Below, in pieces: positions 44,709 to 57,730 of a DNA stretch of 64,000 nucleotides. How positions within the stretch are numbered: position 1 is the first letter of the stretch; every line of letters begins with the position of its first letter. The stretch is from Alentia gelatinosa (lineage: Eukaryota; Annelida; Polychaeta; Phyllodocida; Polynoidae): NCBI GenBank assembly GCA_950022655.1, contig OX465589.1, positions 27,420,970-27,484,969 on the forward strand, in the 5' to 3' direction. The notes under the pieces were generated by a model that was not told the DNA's origin, ran no database searches, and was given only the letters and a program-made list of their open reading frames with translations. Position numbers and translations under genes: made by a program.

Positions 44709-47700
44709 ACATCGAAACAATCTCCCACCGCGCTGCAGCAGCGGTTCCCTCAGGTTGATTTTAGTACTACCTTTACGTGAAGTAAAGGAAACCCGCCTTT
44801 CCTAATGATATATCAAAGCGGTGACTTCAAATTCGCATTTTTCAAAACTCTATAACTGGAAATTCCTGAAGGAAAATTTGGGTGGTTCCATTTAATACCT
44901 GATCTGTGGGAGGCTAACCATCATTTTACCTCTATTAAGCCAACAACTGCACCGCAAAATCCCTGGGAGTAAAAGCTATAATACATCCTGAGGTGTTACT
45001 TGCCTAATTACTTGTACCTTGGTCTCAGGGATATTGCTCTGGCCATTCAAGGCCGCCCCCATTTTCCGATATCAATAGAATAGAGTATGCCAACCCTGAA
45101 AGGCAATGTTTCAGGAAATCCGTTGATCAAACACTGAGTAATGAAGACTGATTAATGAGGCTCATCCGGATAATGACCACCTCTAAGGTAACACTTATCG
45201 CCTTTGTATACTTTAGCCGTATGGCAATCTAATATAAAAAAAAACTACACATTAATTAAACAGAATATAAATCAAAGCAAATGAGAAACCTACAATCGAG
45301 GGATAAATACTATGAACATAGTTCACATCGATAGCAATAGTGTCTTATTATGGGAATTCTATTGAAATAGGAATACATTAATATTGAATAACATGCGAGC
45401 GACATACTTCTGAATTGTGAGGATTGTGACAATAAATGAGACCTGCTAGGTCTTCTCTGGTGGATTGCTGGTTTACCAGTGTCAGTACAACGAGTATGTG
45501 CACCGACGGTGACTTGTTGACCACTCTGTTATCTATGGGAATATTCAAAAGATATATTCAATTCATGTATGCACTCTCGGTATATGTCCCAATAAGGAAG
45601 TCTACACATTGATGGCATACATTTACAGGGATACTAAAACGGTCGATTGGATTTCACAGTCATGCATAGGTGTGTATAATCTCCTATTAAAGCTGAAGCA
45701 AATGGAGATCAATGTTCGAAATCATGTGTCAGCTTATGTATATTTAGCTGTAATGTCATCCCTTATTGTTAATGTTTCATACCTAAATAACTGGCCATTG
45801 CTGGACTGGCATAACTATATATATATTGCGGGTAAGAAAACACTACCCTGGATTATACCTATGGAGACATATTTATAATCCCCCGTCCTCGGCTTCATGT
45901 TACTAGTGGATTCCGCGTGTGTTATCTGAGTTAAAATCATACATGAATGTACTTTAGATATCAGGTATCGTGTGTATGAGGTGTTTTACTTGGACCTTTT
46001 ACCTCGCATCTACTCCTTCTCTCGCTAATGAGGATGTCTGAAGCCTAGTTTTATGCTCAATGCATGGTGTTCTATGTAATGACATCCCTCCATTGCCATT
46101 CCTTAGATTAATACATGTGTTTTGGCGCTGCAGGAAAATACTGTGACTATACTGACATGTTACCCTCTACTAAATAGTGCTATTCCACTCCTGAAAATGT
46201 AACCAAAACAGTGAAAACTGAAGGCTGTCAAAGAGGACTTTCGCATGTGAACCTTATTCCTGGTGCACTGAATGCTGGGTTAAAAAGTGAACCATAATCG
46301 CGCCTTTGCTTCAGAACAGAGAACACAGTAAACGAGAGAAGAAAATATAATATGCATTCGACTTTACTCTTTTATGCCAAAGAACATCACCGACAACCAT
46401 CCTGCTGAATCCTTTACAAAGTCTTGTTTGTATCTATCATCTTTTAGTGATATGAGCTAATTTTTACTAGCCGATGGGTCTACCACTGGACAGTGTACTA
46501 GACCCCTTCCTTCCGACAAAAATGTACTTCCTTTTATCGGAACGCTTATCGTAAGGCTATCTTAATGTGTCGGAGGCGCAAATCGCGATAGTGGGAACCC
46601 CACTTTAAGGAAGACACAGTACATAAGCAGCATTAATACTTGTGAATTCAAAAAGAGTATCTGTGTATTTTTGATAAAGCAAGTTTATATGCCTACATCT
46701 ACATGTAATTTGATTTTTGTCAGCGATGGTTTATTTTAGTCCTTTACATTAATTAGCACTTTCTTTTGCGAATCAAAGAAAAGAATAGTATCTGTATTGG
46801 TAAAATGGGGATTATTATTCCAGAAGTGCCTACAACTGTCTTTCTTGCCTTTCTAATCAACTAGATGTAGACTAGATGGTGCCAGACAGTAGAACAGATA
46901 ATAATTTAGGGAACAGTGAGAGAGGCCACACCCAGCACGTGAAACCGCCCTAACAATGACAGGTGCGTGAGGCCATTACCGAGTCTAATTACAGGAGAGC
47001 TTACAACGACCGATGAAGTCTGTCACCACGGTTAATTCATAACGGTGGAAAATACACTGAATTAACCATACACCAGAAAGGGGAATGTGAAGTAATTTAA
47101 TGGACTCAGACATTATTCTCGTCGGTATCGGAGTGTTGAAGATCGATAAGAAATGAGTGTATCTGGTTCACATAAATGTTTGAACAGTATTGATACATCG
47201 AAATAGATAATGCAAAACTCAATTTTCCAAGGATATATCACAATCGTTTTGATGGAGACGTTAACACAGGCCAAGAGATCAAGTCTTCTCATAGTAAAAA
47301 TGGCCACTTCAATTAGTATACTTCAATATCTAAATACGCCCATTCGTCAGGAGCAGAGCACCATGTCTTTTATCACCCATATTACGAATTTGTCGTTATA
47401 AACATAAAGTCTGGAGATCGCTAGCGAGGAGATTACAAACAAATGTATTTCCCTGGGAGATTGTGGTCCCAGAAATCATCAAAACTGCTCGAGAGATGAT
47501 TGGCCGTTTCTTAGTTTCTAACATACATTAGGAATGCTGGATGAGTACAATTTCAACTTCTTTCTGGTACTACCGTTACACAAATTTAAATCCTTCACCC
47601 ATCCTTCCTAAATCGTTAATTGTATATATTTAACTATAGTTTCTTCCGGCCGGTGTTATAGGCTTTAGGAAAATGAAGATCTACATATACCAAATGTAAA

Positions 47701-48819
47701 ATGCCTGTATTTGGACTACCGATGATGAACAACAGAATCCACGCAAACAGTAAATTATTTCTTCCAGCTCGATCCAGTTAAACCTTAAAACATTTCTCTC
47801 CTTTTCCACTTTCATTTTGCCAAGAGACCTACTGATCGTTTTTGGTAAAAAAGAAGTAAAAAGAAAGTGGATAAAAACAGAATTGAAGAATCAAATAGGA
47901 AAAGGGTCGATGGAGGTTGAGGAATGCTCCAATGTCAGAGCGACCGCCGCTGCCCTCCCGCTCTGAATCCTGAGGCTAAATTCGATAGGGCGCTCTGCAG
48001 TGGTAGATGTACCCAGTATCACGGTGGCCGCTAACCAGGCTGAGGGGGGCAAACTCTAGATGGATTCAATTGGCCGTGTTATTGCAGCAGCAGGAAGGAG
48101 CCACGTAATCCGATAGGCCAGCGGATGTTTCCCAGATTGTCACAACAACCTGAAGAAGGAGGACTTATATATCAGGGAGTTAGATAAGGCTGCGAAGAAT
48201 GTACCCAGACAATACCTGAAGAGTCGTGTTTTGTTGACGTGCAATCAGCTTCAAGCGACTGCTTTTTTTGTGCACATTAAGCTGCACAACATGCAGAAAT
48301 CTCGCTACAACGCAAACCCACGCACGGGAAAGCCAAGCAGGAAACGGAGTGAAAAGACATTTTTAATCAAACCATTACCTGAAGAGTCTCCGTCATTGAG
48401 CGGAGGCCCATGTTTGAGTGATCCTCAAGTGATTGAGGGTAAAAGATTGTGTGCTGTTTCCGGATTTTCCGATTTTTCTGTATATTCACTGCAAATATTG
48501 TCCCGGTTTGGTTTTGTTCCACTTCCCGCTATTTGTATGATTACGGCCTTTAAAATCGCCTTCAGGTAGATAAAGAAAAGTATAGTAATTTTCCTCTGGT
48601 ATTGGTGGAATAAGACAGGATCTGTTTCTGACCTTAGCAGGTGTAACACTTCGGAGTGGGGCCCTGAGGAATTTAGTAGTAGATGAGATGATGCAGAACA
48701 GCAATCATTGACCTACATCTAGGGCTATGCTGGAGGGTTGTGGACAGTTGGAGAGTCCTTAATACCGGCTGGTGACCTGTATGAGGCGGCCTAAATCCCT
48801 TCCAAGGAGCCACCCCTTC
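44709..48819. other. No recognisable feature
   Basis: Four kilobases of AT-rich sequence. Short frames at 45.6-45.9 kb and 48.2-48.6 kb do not resemble known families and lack splice or promoter context. Confidence 0.5.
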
Positions 48820-49090
48820 GATCCTAATCAGGCGCGTCTCTCTGACCTCCATATCTCACCTCCATAGCAACCATCAATCAGAGGTGGTGAGCGCCTCCCA
48901 GCGGCCGGGCTTTGAAACATGACTTCCGCCGCTACAATGTTGATAAACAGGCACCGGAAGTGGCAAGAGAAGCCCTGTGATTGGCGGATATTCAACGCCT
49001 GTGCCGACCACGTCACTGGTGTGTGGTGCTTTCTGCGCCGTCGCCACCTATGGGATCTATTCAGTACCAACGTGCCATTCATCTCCTGAA
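48820..49090. promoter_or_regulatory. GC-rich block, possible promoter
   Basis: A local GC-rich stretch with several CpGs and an inverted CCAAT box (TGATTGGC near 48980). No first exon or donor is convincing. Confidence 0.3.
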
Positions 49091-50014
49091 TATGTTATGT
49101 GAGTGAATGTGGGGTCTCATGTAAACCACAGGCTTTGGTTCCTCAAAAGTTTGCGCAGTGGCTCAATGGTAATTATGCAGACTGAATAAAGCTATCTAGT
49201 TTGGCCGACCAACGACATTTCTCACATGCTTCTGAAAATTGGTTTATAAGCTCACCAAATCGAAAGTGTCCCAGCAAATGTTTATGAAGCCAATAAGATA
49301 AAATAAAGCAATTTAGAAATACTACTAATTTAGCAAATTACTATAAGTCATTCCCCGATGACTGATAATCAAGGATGCTGCTAGATAGCTATTTTTGTAA
49401 ACTTTGTCAGGCTAAAACTTCGTGTACTGTTTATGCATTGCAATGGAAGATAAGTGAGCTATGAGGTACCACTTTCAATCCTCTCTGAGAAATTGTTCCA
49501 AAGAGATCCAGTTTCTAAGATCGCCCTAGGCATCTACATCTCTCCGGAAAACACCTGGGATTCAAGAATTTGTGATACAAGTTTTCAGGTTATTTCACTT
49601 TGCTCGTATTTTTTTACCTGGTGTGTACTGGTTAACGCATGTGAAGACGTCTCTATATATCCAAATTGATGAAAACGTAATACTTGCTATAACCGCTAAA
49701 GCTCAGGGGCAACCTTGAGATGAGTCTAGAATATATCGAATTAAGCAAGGACATGAATGTTATTCCTGTGTAGTTAATGTGTGACACGGCTTGCAGTAAT
49801 AGTATAGTGATGGGATATGGGCGTGTCTGCAGGTGTGTCACACTAACATTAATTAATCACAGATTAGACTATTCAAGGCACCCATTCGATAACCTAGAGA
49901 TCAACTACGTATTTCCTAGGGAAGGCAACTTTATCATAGAAGCCTCACATTCAATCAATGACTGAATCATGTTCACCTGTTTCAGTGTCAATATGAAGTC
50001 GCTGTGTACGGTAG
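49091..50014. other. No recognisable feature
   Basis: AT-rich sequence. Nothing supported. Confidence 0.5.
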
Positions 50015-50031
50015 TCATAGATATATATATA

Positions 50032-50099
<68 letters not shown>

Positions 50100-50131
50100 T
50101 ATATATATATATCTATATATTATATATATAA
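50015..50131. repeat. (AT)n microsatellite
   Basis: About 115 bp of almost pure TA/AT dinucleotides with a few interruptions. Confidence 0.95.
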
Positions 50132-52981
50132 AAGGTCACCTTAAGAGTACTTATAACTGCATGGGGAATAACAATTGAGAATCTGTGATGCAGATATCTG
50201 ATTCATTTACCTTTCTTAAATATTACAAGAGATGAATGTAGGTGTTCTTAATTATGACTGTACGCTTGGGTCTACACTTAACCATTTTTCTCTATATGTC
50301 TCAAACGCAAGTCTACATATATGTGTTAATATTGTTAACGAATGTCCTTGAATGATATCGACTGATATTCCTCATCCAGTCTCAGCATTATCGGGTTGAA
50401 AGATCCAATAAAGCCTGCTGTATTCATTACATCCTTACTGTCGGTAGCATTGGCTCAGAGGGTAGTCTCAATACCGTGGTGTAACTATAGAATGAGATGA
50501 ATGGCTCATACCTCTCAGAGAGATAAATACAAGCAGACTGTCACCTCAAAATGATGCCAGCGCAGATTCAACGTGTGCGAAATCCTCCGGAAACGATCTG
50601 CCAAACACCCTCCAGCAGTATAAGTTCCAATGAGAGCAAAGCTTTCATCTGAGAAAAAACACGCCCTCGCTCGTCGCTTCCCACTCGTAGACCATACATC
50701 AGTCCATTCAAAAGGGTAATTAGTGAAAATCTAATTAAGCGTAGTGGATTACGATCAGATATGCATGAATTATAAACCTACTCGGGTTCAATATTGGATT
50801 TTTACCACCTGAACTCGGTAAGCGAACAAAAAGAGGCGCTCATCCGTTACTTGCTGCATGGTTCGGAGGCAGGATGCTGGCAGGGGAGGCGTTAGAGAGG
50901 TAACGGGGCGTAATGCGGTCATCACTTTATCTTCCCAATGTCAGGAGCTGCCTCCAAGCAAGCACACCACACTGAGGTTCTACTGGGCTGGGTTCACGCC
51001 TCCTAGACTACTGTCTTCAGGCGTCCTTTTCAAATATATATTTTATGAAGCCACTTTGTTTTTCTGGCAAAGTCGTCTCTTAATCATGTTGAACATTTGC
51101 TTCTGTATCCTACAGCATTCTGTCATCTGCCGTGCATACATCTAATGGCAGGAGACCGAAAGTCTGCAATATAATTGCCTGAAGTTAAGTAAGATTCAGA
51201 GTCCGTAACGCATTCAAACCTTTACATGACACTGGCGTATATGGCACTGGCAATAGCTCAGCAAGGTGTAGATAACAGATTTGGTCAGATTCATTGAGCA
51301 TATCATGATATTAAACCTCGCGATTCTCAACACATACTTGAAAAAATTATTCTATGATTTCCGAGGTAAGATTGTCTGATATCTTTAATTCCACATCGTA
51401 ATTGTTACTCGGTCGAGCATTCTATCCAGTATTATCATCCTCATTTCTAGACAAAAGGAGAAATCTTTTGTGCTGTGCTGCGAGGCTGTAATATCACGAT
51501 TTGATTTCGTGAGAACTGTTCACACAAAGGGATTAAAGTACGTGCGTATGTCTCATTTTCAAAGTTGGTTGTAGACGGAGAGATTCTTATGTCATCAGAA
51601 AAAGAGATTAAAATCGGAATTAACAGAGTTGGAAAGCACTTTGTGATTTGCCTCGCATAGAGGAATTAGCTGAAAGCTCCTATAAAGCATATACTCCGCA
51701 TTGGCTTATTCATTCATTACGTAGCGATCAACTGCTTCGTTCGCGTTGAATATTGCTTACAAATGTGTATAAATACCTTCGTGGCATGGACGGCACTAAA
51801 GCTATATAGTTTCCTATTTCAATTGATAACAAAACTTGTTTCCCTCAACTGAATTCGACTTGGTTGTAGATTACGTTTGCCTTTACCCTCCGGGTTGTCA
51901 ATGTCCGATTGAGAAGTGTTGATTGGAAATTCTCACCTGGACCATTGATCTTTAATTTCAAATATATCTGATACATGTGACGAGCCATAGTTTCCCATCC
52001 TCATTATATTCTCGCTCTTCTTGGTTCGGAGAAACAATTCTCATGGTTTCTTCTATTCATATATCATGTTCTATATCTAAGCATTTGCTTAATTATACTA
52101 ACTATAACACAACGACCATCAATAAACTAATAATGCACGTTCCAACCGGAAGCGAGGTCTAAATAGGTCTATGGAACCTGTTATCTGAATGGTGATTGGA
52201 TAGATATGACCCAATAGGCATCACTGTCCTACACCCCTACGAGTCATCATGTGACGTTAAGCGGCCATTGAGGGGCTTGGTGCGCCTCTCACCTGTACCT
52301 GGCACGCCTTGACGGTCATTAGCGGATCACAGATGCGGTGCTTTGTGTTTAAATTAGCCTTGCAGGATCACATTTCCATCGCTTTATGTGCAGCCATCTG
52401 TGATCTGGGAGAAGCCTATAAAAAACCTGCCATTTACCCTGAATGGGATGTATAAGGAGGGCTGACGAGGGAGATACATCATTAATGGGTATGTAGATCA
52501 CGTTTATTATCATATCTATGATGGATGTTTTATTATGGTTGGCGCTATAGGGGGAATCGATTCTGGAGAACAACTGCTGAGTTCAAATATATCTTATTAT
52601 ATATGATTAGGTAGGATTTATCAGAGGCAGATTTGGACTTATTCAAAGGAAATATTTTGAAATTTAACGATTTCGATATTTAAGTGAAATTGAGGATGCC
52701 ATAAGGCATGATGTTTATCTGCCCCGTAAAAATGAGCTAATTCTTTTGGTGTGCGTGGGTCGATCCAAATCTTCCATGGCATTCTATAGCGGTTGGTTCC
52801 CGGCCGTGGGAATGGAAAATGTAAATTCAATAGACCATTTTTCTAATTCCGATATTTGGGATTCGGATTGGTCATTTCTCAAGGAAAATAGATCTACTGG
52901 TGCTAGATTGCTAGAATGCTGGGAGCTAGAAATGTATAGTTAATGGTTCATACCTGACCTATCTCACCTGTAGTGATATTA
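50132..52981. other. No recognisable feature
   Basis: No gene, RNA or transposon terminus recognised in this 2.8-kb AT-rich region. Confidence 0.5.
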
Positions 52982-53128
52982 GAGGGAAACTATGTTCCGG
53001 TGAAAGGAAGTCAAAGTTACGAGGTAAGGCTTGGAAAAATTACTGCCCAAGGCCCTGGCCGCGGGCAGTAATTTTTCCAAGCCTTACCGAGTAATTTTGA
53101 CTTCCTTTCACTGGTACTTGGTTTCCCT
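52982..53128. mobile_element. Foldback element with near-perfect long arms
   Basis: Arms of about 65 nt begin AGGGAAACTATGTTCCGGTG and, on the other strand, AGGGAAACCAAGTACCAGTG. They continue with AAAGGAAGTCAAA and GGTAAGGCTTGGAAAAATTA almost without mismatch, closing on a GC-rich loop (GGCCCTGGCC). 147 bp, non-coding. Confidence 0.8.
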
Positions 53129-53379
53129 ATTCCTATATACCTTCAAATGTGGTTTAATAAGAGACAATCTGATTGGTCTAAATGTCAACCTTGGGTAGTA
53201 TACGGCAACCTTGGGTAGTATACCAACCTTGGGTAGTATCAGATAGTTACTCCACCCCCCAGAGCGTGGTGTAAGCATAGAGTGTACAGCCATAGGTATA
53301 TAGGAATATTGTTTCCTAATTAATAGTAGACTTCTCCGACCAAGAATTAACTCAATACTGAGATGGCATACTAAAAGGG
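53129..53379. repeat. Three-copy short tandem repeat within otherwise unassigned sequence
   Basis: CAACCTTGGGTAGTATA occurs three times with 2-5-nt spacers at about 53187-53240. Confidence 0.6.
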
Positions 53380-53450
53380 TGGTGTGGCACGGTGGATAAA
53401 GAGGTATATGACCCACAATGAGAGAGAAACAGTTCAAACTACCGTATTTT
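53380..53450 (+). mobile_element. tRNA-like SINE head (weak)
   Basis: GTGGCACGGTGGATAAAG resembles a tRNA A box. About 45 bp later, AGTTCAAACTACC resembles a B box. The stems do not fold as a functional tRNA, so a SINE fragment is the better reading. Confidence 0.35.
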
Positions 53451-53937
53451 TTTGTGCCAGATGGACCTATTTGTTATGCAACTACAAATGCCCTGACAAA
53501 AAACATTTGTTTATGCACAACGTTTCACAATCGCCCGAGCGGAGATTTTTTGCCTACTTCTATTGCATTACGTTGAACTAAATGCAGAATCCGCTTGCAG
53601 GAACCCGCACACATTTGACAATAGAACACGCATGGCGTTGGCCGGGCCGACCTCAGACACACGGCCGCCGGTCTCTACGAGCAGCTCGCACGCCATGCAG
53701 TGATACATTTAGCGAGTTCCTGGTCGATGGGCCCTGAAAGTGAGCTTCTCATCTGGTCCGTGTACAAATGATGGCCCCAGCCTCCGTGTCCGTGTCACGG
53801 GGCCCTCCAGCATGCCCTGAGTTATTCATACTGCTGGGGGTCTTTATGTGACATAGGCAGATAGCAGCCTGCAAACACTGGAGCTCGCCGAGTGGCGTAT
53901 GCGGGAATATGGGCGAGTGGCGTGAGGCTGGTGTGAC
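53451..53937. other. No recognisable feature
   Basis: 53.6-53.94 kb is relatively GC-rich, but shows no exon or element boundary. Confidence 0.45.
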
Positions 53938-54459
53938 TTAACCCATTCAGGGCGAAAATACCTGCAGGCATTATGTACATGGGGGGCGAAAATGCCTACA
54001 GGCATTATGTCCGCAGGGGGTGAGAATGCCTACAGGCATTATGTGCACAGGGGGCGAGAATGCCTACAGGCATTATGTACACAGGGGGCGAGAATGCCTA
54101 CAGGCATTATGTACACAGGGGGCGAGAATGCCTACAGGCATTATGTACACAGGGGGCGAGAATGCCTACAGGCATTATGTACACAGGGGACGAGAATGCC
54201 TACAGGCATTCATGATATATTCAGTCATTTTCCAATAAATAAAAAACTTTAAAGAGGTGGGGAAAATATGGAAAAATATGTGTGGAAATCAATATATTTT
54301 GTATACTGTTTCAACAAGATTTGAACTATGACAAAAAAGAAGCTGAAACTGTCCTGAATACCTCGAGGCGTTCTCGCCCCCATGAGACATACAGCCCAGG
54401 GGCATCCTGGCCCCTGTAGCCACTGGTACCCACCAACCTGCTCGCCTGGAAAGGGTTAA
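53938..54459. mobile_element. TTAA-ended piggyBac-type MITE with eight palindromes
   Basis: Begins TTAACCCATTCAGGG and ends CTGGAAAGGGTTAA. Inside the left end the palindrome AATGCCTACAGGCATT (first copy AATACCTGCAGGCATT) repeats eight times at an exact 34-bp period (53957, 53991, 54025, 54059, 54093, 54127, 54161, 54195). The spacer is ATGTACACAGGGGGCGAG. The right end has CTCGAGG and CCAGGGGCATCCTGGCCCC inverted motifs. 522 bp, non-coding. The open frame through the array is only a translation of the repeat. Confidence 0.85.
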
Positions 54460-55001
54460 CAGAGTGATGGGCTGGTGGGGTGAGTGGATGTGTAGATCTG
54501 GACTCTCTCAGAGTGGACGGGCGCACGGGTTATTAAGGGAGCAACAAGGTAAAGTGATGGTTCAGTTGGCTGCGGTGCTACACTCACTAGGCTGAGTTCA
54601 CAATAGGATTCACGTGGGATAACGCACGAACTAGAACAACCTGTACTATTTGGTTGATGAGACTTAGTGAATTCTTGATTATGTCCCGAAAATGATCATC
54701 AATGAATCACCAATGACGATTTTCGCAAATGATTATTTCCATTGCTAGTATTCAATGACCTGCCTGTTTGCATTCTGCCTTTCCCTGGCCCATTTTTCGT
54801 TGGACGGTCCGTTGAGATCATACATACTATTGACTCAATATCTTCGTAAAAGTAATAATCAATGATAAAAAAAACAATATTGATTAAGGTGAATATGGCT
54901 GGGAGGATGAAAGTGAAATCTTAATACAGGTATATGATGATTTGGGTATTTAAGTCCTATACATGCAGCAACAGTATGAAATCGGTATGAAATCCAATCA
55001 A
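54460..55001. other. No recognisable feature
   Basis: No supported gene or repeat. Confidence 0.5.
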
Positions 55002-55194
55002 TCTGTAGGCCCATTTCCATTGGCCGACAAAAACCGTGTAGATTGTTATGGGTTCTTCAAAAAAACCATTTCCATTGACCGTCACCGATCTACAGTCAGG
55101 AACCACCGACGGACCTTTATCAGTGCCGAGGCACAATGGAAATATCACCTCATAAAATCTACACTGTTTTGGTCGGCTAATGGAAACGGGTCTT
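55002..55194. mobile_element. MITE with TTTCCATT-rich termini
   Basis: The left ATCTGTAGGCCCATTTCCAT and right (complemented) ATCTTAAGACCCGTTTCCAT continue in parallel for about 45 bp through GGCCGACAAAAACCGTGTAGATT. A second internal pair of TTTCCATT words is also inverted. A similar GGCCTTTTTCCACTGGCC lies alone at 57798. A hAT-like origin is possible but unproven. Confidence 0.65.
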
Positions 55195-56103
55195 AAGATA
55201 AGGTGATATGAAAACACTGCACGACAATTCATCCTCCACTTCGACGTGCAGGTTGGTCCTGCAGGGAATCAAGGCAGACCTCAAGTAAAGGGGTATCGTC
55301 TTTCAGGTAACTCCCTGACAAAACTGGTGAATCACGTGACCGTTGTGAACCCTGGTCGAGTTACGGGTGGAGCCGACGACGACATTAGGGTGGAGAGACA
55401 GAAGAGTCGTTCTACGTCATACCTACTTTGATGAAGGTATAGGCGCCTTTAACTGTGCTTGGAGAGCAGAATATCGCCTCGTCGGGTACTGTAGGATATA
55501 CTTAAACTACTGTTCTTATACAGTAATGAATAATTCTTGCCCAGTAAGAGGAGGGAACTAAGAGGGCTAGATAGCTTCGATAAGCCAACAAAACTGAGAG
55601 CAATGGCAAAGGATTGTGGATACAACCTTTAAAATGACAAATAACTCATGTGGACGATGCCGTACCACGAGGAAAGATTCCAAATATAGAGAGATTTAGG
55701 CTTCATTCACCAGCTGCCTCTGTTGTCAGCCACTACATACATACATATATATACGCAGATTAATTCTTTTCTCAGGCGACACGAACTGTTCTATGTGAGG
55801 ACAAAAAACCTGCAACCCACACAAATAAATGCGAAGAACCGGCATCTCTTTATTGAAGCAGCCTGGTTGTTTTTGCAGCTCGTGCAGTTCCGTGATAAAA
55901 GCATTCCATGAAATTAACTGCTGAATTCTTTTGTGTGACTTTTTTTCTTTTTAAAGGTCAGTTAGCGAAGTTGGCGAAGGCCTCGGTACTTGAAGCTAAA
56001 CTCTCTGTTGACTGTACAGAGAGAAGTGCTAATTCGGGCACATCTCAAGGCCTTAAATACAATTGAGCGTAAAGTACACTTCTGAAATATCTAAGTCACC
56101 GTC
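55195..56103. other. No recognisable feature
   Basis: AT-rich sequence. Nothing supported. Confidence 0.5.
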
Positions 56104-56234
56104 TTAATCATACCCCTAATAAAAAAACGTGATACTCTTAACATGGGATTTGTTTATGTAACGGGTGTGACATAAAGTGTTGTTTATGCCACTACTTTCT
56201 GATACTGAAAAAATATGGAAACGGGGTAGGATAA
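56104..56234 (+). mobile_element. GGATAA-family core without hairpin, copy 5
   Basis: From TTAATCATACCCCTAATAAA to GGGGTAGGATAA, with CTTAACATGGG inside. The sequence after the right terminus does not fold into the usual hairpin, so this copy may be truncated or show the core alone. Confidence 0.6.
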
Positions 56235-56690
56235 AATACCTTAATCATATATATGTAAGCAACAGCAGGTAATATTTTCTATGAGTATTGACCTCTGAAT
56301 GTATGTGATGAAGTCTGCTTTTGATTGGGATTCATCAAAGTCACATGTGATAATTTAAAGATACTATACACTATCTGAACTCGATACCCCTAGAACCGAT
56401 CAGAACTAGAACATGAAGCCACACAAAGTTTTAGTGCTATAAAGCATATTGATTCCGTAGTAGCAGGACGGTTTCATGAATAATTCCAGTAGATTCGGAC
56501 CATCACAGGCATTTAGGCGCAGTCTCAGAGGACCTAGGCTCGGCACAGGCGCAGATAAAGTCTCACACAGGATGCGGCATGGCCAGATTGAATGTGACAC
56601 TTCTATGGGAAAAGTGTGTAACGATGACATCATTGGCCGGGATACGTCGCAGCGATGTAGCCATATAGAGATTAGCCTCCATGGATGTTG
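56235..56690. other. No recognisable feature
   Basis: No gene recognised. 56.46-56.69 kb could be the 3' body of the SINE described next. Confidence 0.4.
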
Positions 56691-56776
56691 GGCCCGGGGG
56701 AGTGAACTCAACCACTCCAGGGTATTCCATGTCAAAGAACCTCATCGTTACACAGCTTTATCATTAGGCCACGCCA
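56691..56776 (-). mobile_element. tRNA-Arg-derived SINE head
   Basis: On the minus strand, GCGTGGCCTAATGATAAAGC (56774-56755) is close to the 5' part of tRNA-Arg including the A box. A B-box-like GAGTTCACTCCCC follows at about 56701. The anticodon arm is too diverged for a working tRNA, so this is a SINE or retro-pseudogene. Confidence 0.55.
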
Positions 56777-57403
56777 GACTGCCCCATGCTGATCCAGGCG
56801 TTATCATGATATATACCTCATGCCTGACGATCGTTGATAAAACGGTCCTGATTCTTTTCCATTTATTCACATAAACACTAATACTCAGTATATTTTACAG
56901 TAGAAAGAGTGACAACAGGCATACTTAATTAAGGTTATGTGTTCTAATGAACATTATTAGTATGTTATTTACTGCGGAAAATACATCTAATATGTAAGAG
57001 AAAATACAACATAAAGATTTATAAATGAAGCTATTTCCTAGGGCCAAATACTAATGTTACTAATAGTTTACCTGTTTCTGTAAAACAAAAGGAAGCTTAG
57101 CTGCATCTATTCTATTTAGCATAAAATTATATTAACAGTTGTAGGTACTTATTTAAACTGACATGTTCTAAGGCTTATATTGATTGTGGGTCATACTAGG
57201 AAATCAAGGTCAACTTCAAATCTATGAGAAAATAAAGTGAATGTTGACATGATCGTGTTACTTACAACTAAGATAACAGTTGCTACGAAGCCTCTTTTAA
57301 TCGTTTGTATTTCTAAAGCATAGAATATATACAGCGAATGAAATAACGCAAGAAGCTATAAGTAACCTTTGAACCCTTTATCCTAATGAAGAAATGGGAA
57401 TCC
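56777..57403. other. No recognisable feature
   Basis: AT-rich sequence. Nothing supported. Confidence 0.5.
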
Positions 57404-57730
57404 TTAACCCATTCCCTGCAGTACCCTGTTGCCCTGCTCAGCATTACACAGCAGGCATTGCCTGCCGAAATGACCCTGCTACGGCAGGCACCTTTTTTGT
57501 GATACGATTTAAGTAATTTGCCTTGGTGACTGATCATATTTTGTTATACCAAATCAAAGGCCAATATGACTCTTATACCTTGTCAAAATTTATTTTAAAT
57601 CAAATAATTATCATTTTATCCATTTCATTTTGTATATAAGTATTAATGATGCCTTTAAGATGCCTGGAGGCATCTTCCTACCGTAGCCAGGGGAATGCCT
57701 GGAGGCATCTTCCTGTTGTTAAAGGGTTAA
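57404..57730. mobile_element. TTAA-ended piggyBac-type MITE with palindromes at the right end
   Basis: Starts TTAACCCATTCCCTGC and ends GTTAAAGGGTTAA. GATGCCTGGAGGCATC (57659) and AATGCCTGGAGGCATC (57694) are 35 bp apart. The left end has CAGGCATTGCCTG and GCTACGGCAGG. The shared CTACGGC word and the 35-bp spacing link it to the autonomous element at 11232. Confidence 0.75.

Noticed and set aside
48231..48569. 112-codon frame as a gene
   Set aside because: No motif, no promoter, and residue composition typical of chance frames.
49969..50178. Hydrophobic Tyr/Ile-rich frame
   Set aside because: Translation of the (AT)n microsatellite.
53957..54210. CRISPR-like array
   Set aside because: Spacers are as repetitive as the repeats, unit length is constant at 34 bp, and the context is a eukaryotic transposon with TTAA ends.
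53992..54252. Two overlapping frames with repetitive Tyr-Arg-His peptides
   Set aside because: Direct translation of the 34-bp palindrome array. A repeat length not divisible by three simply cycles frames.
56755..56776. Functional tRNA-Arg gene
   Set aside because: Only the A-box half is well kept. The anticodon and T arms do not fold properly.
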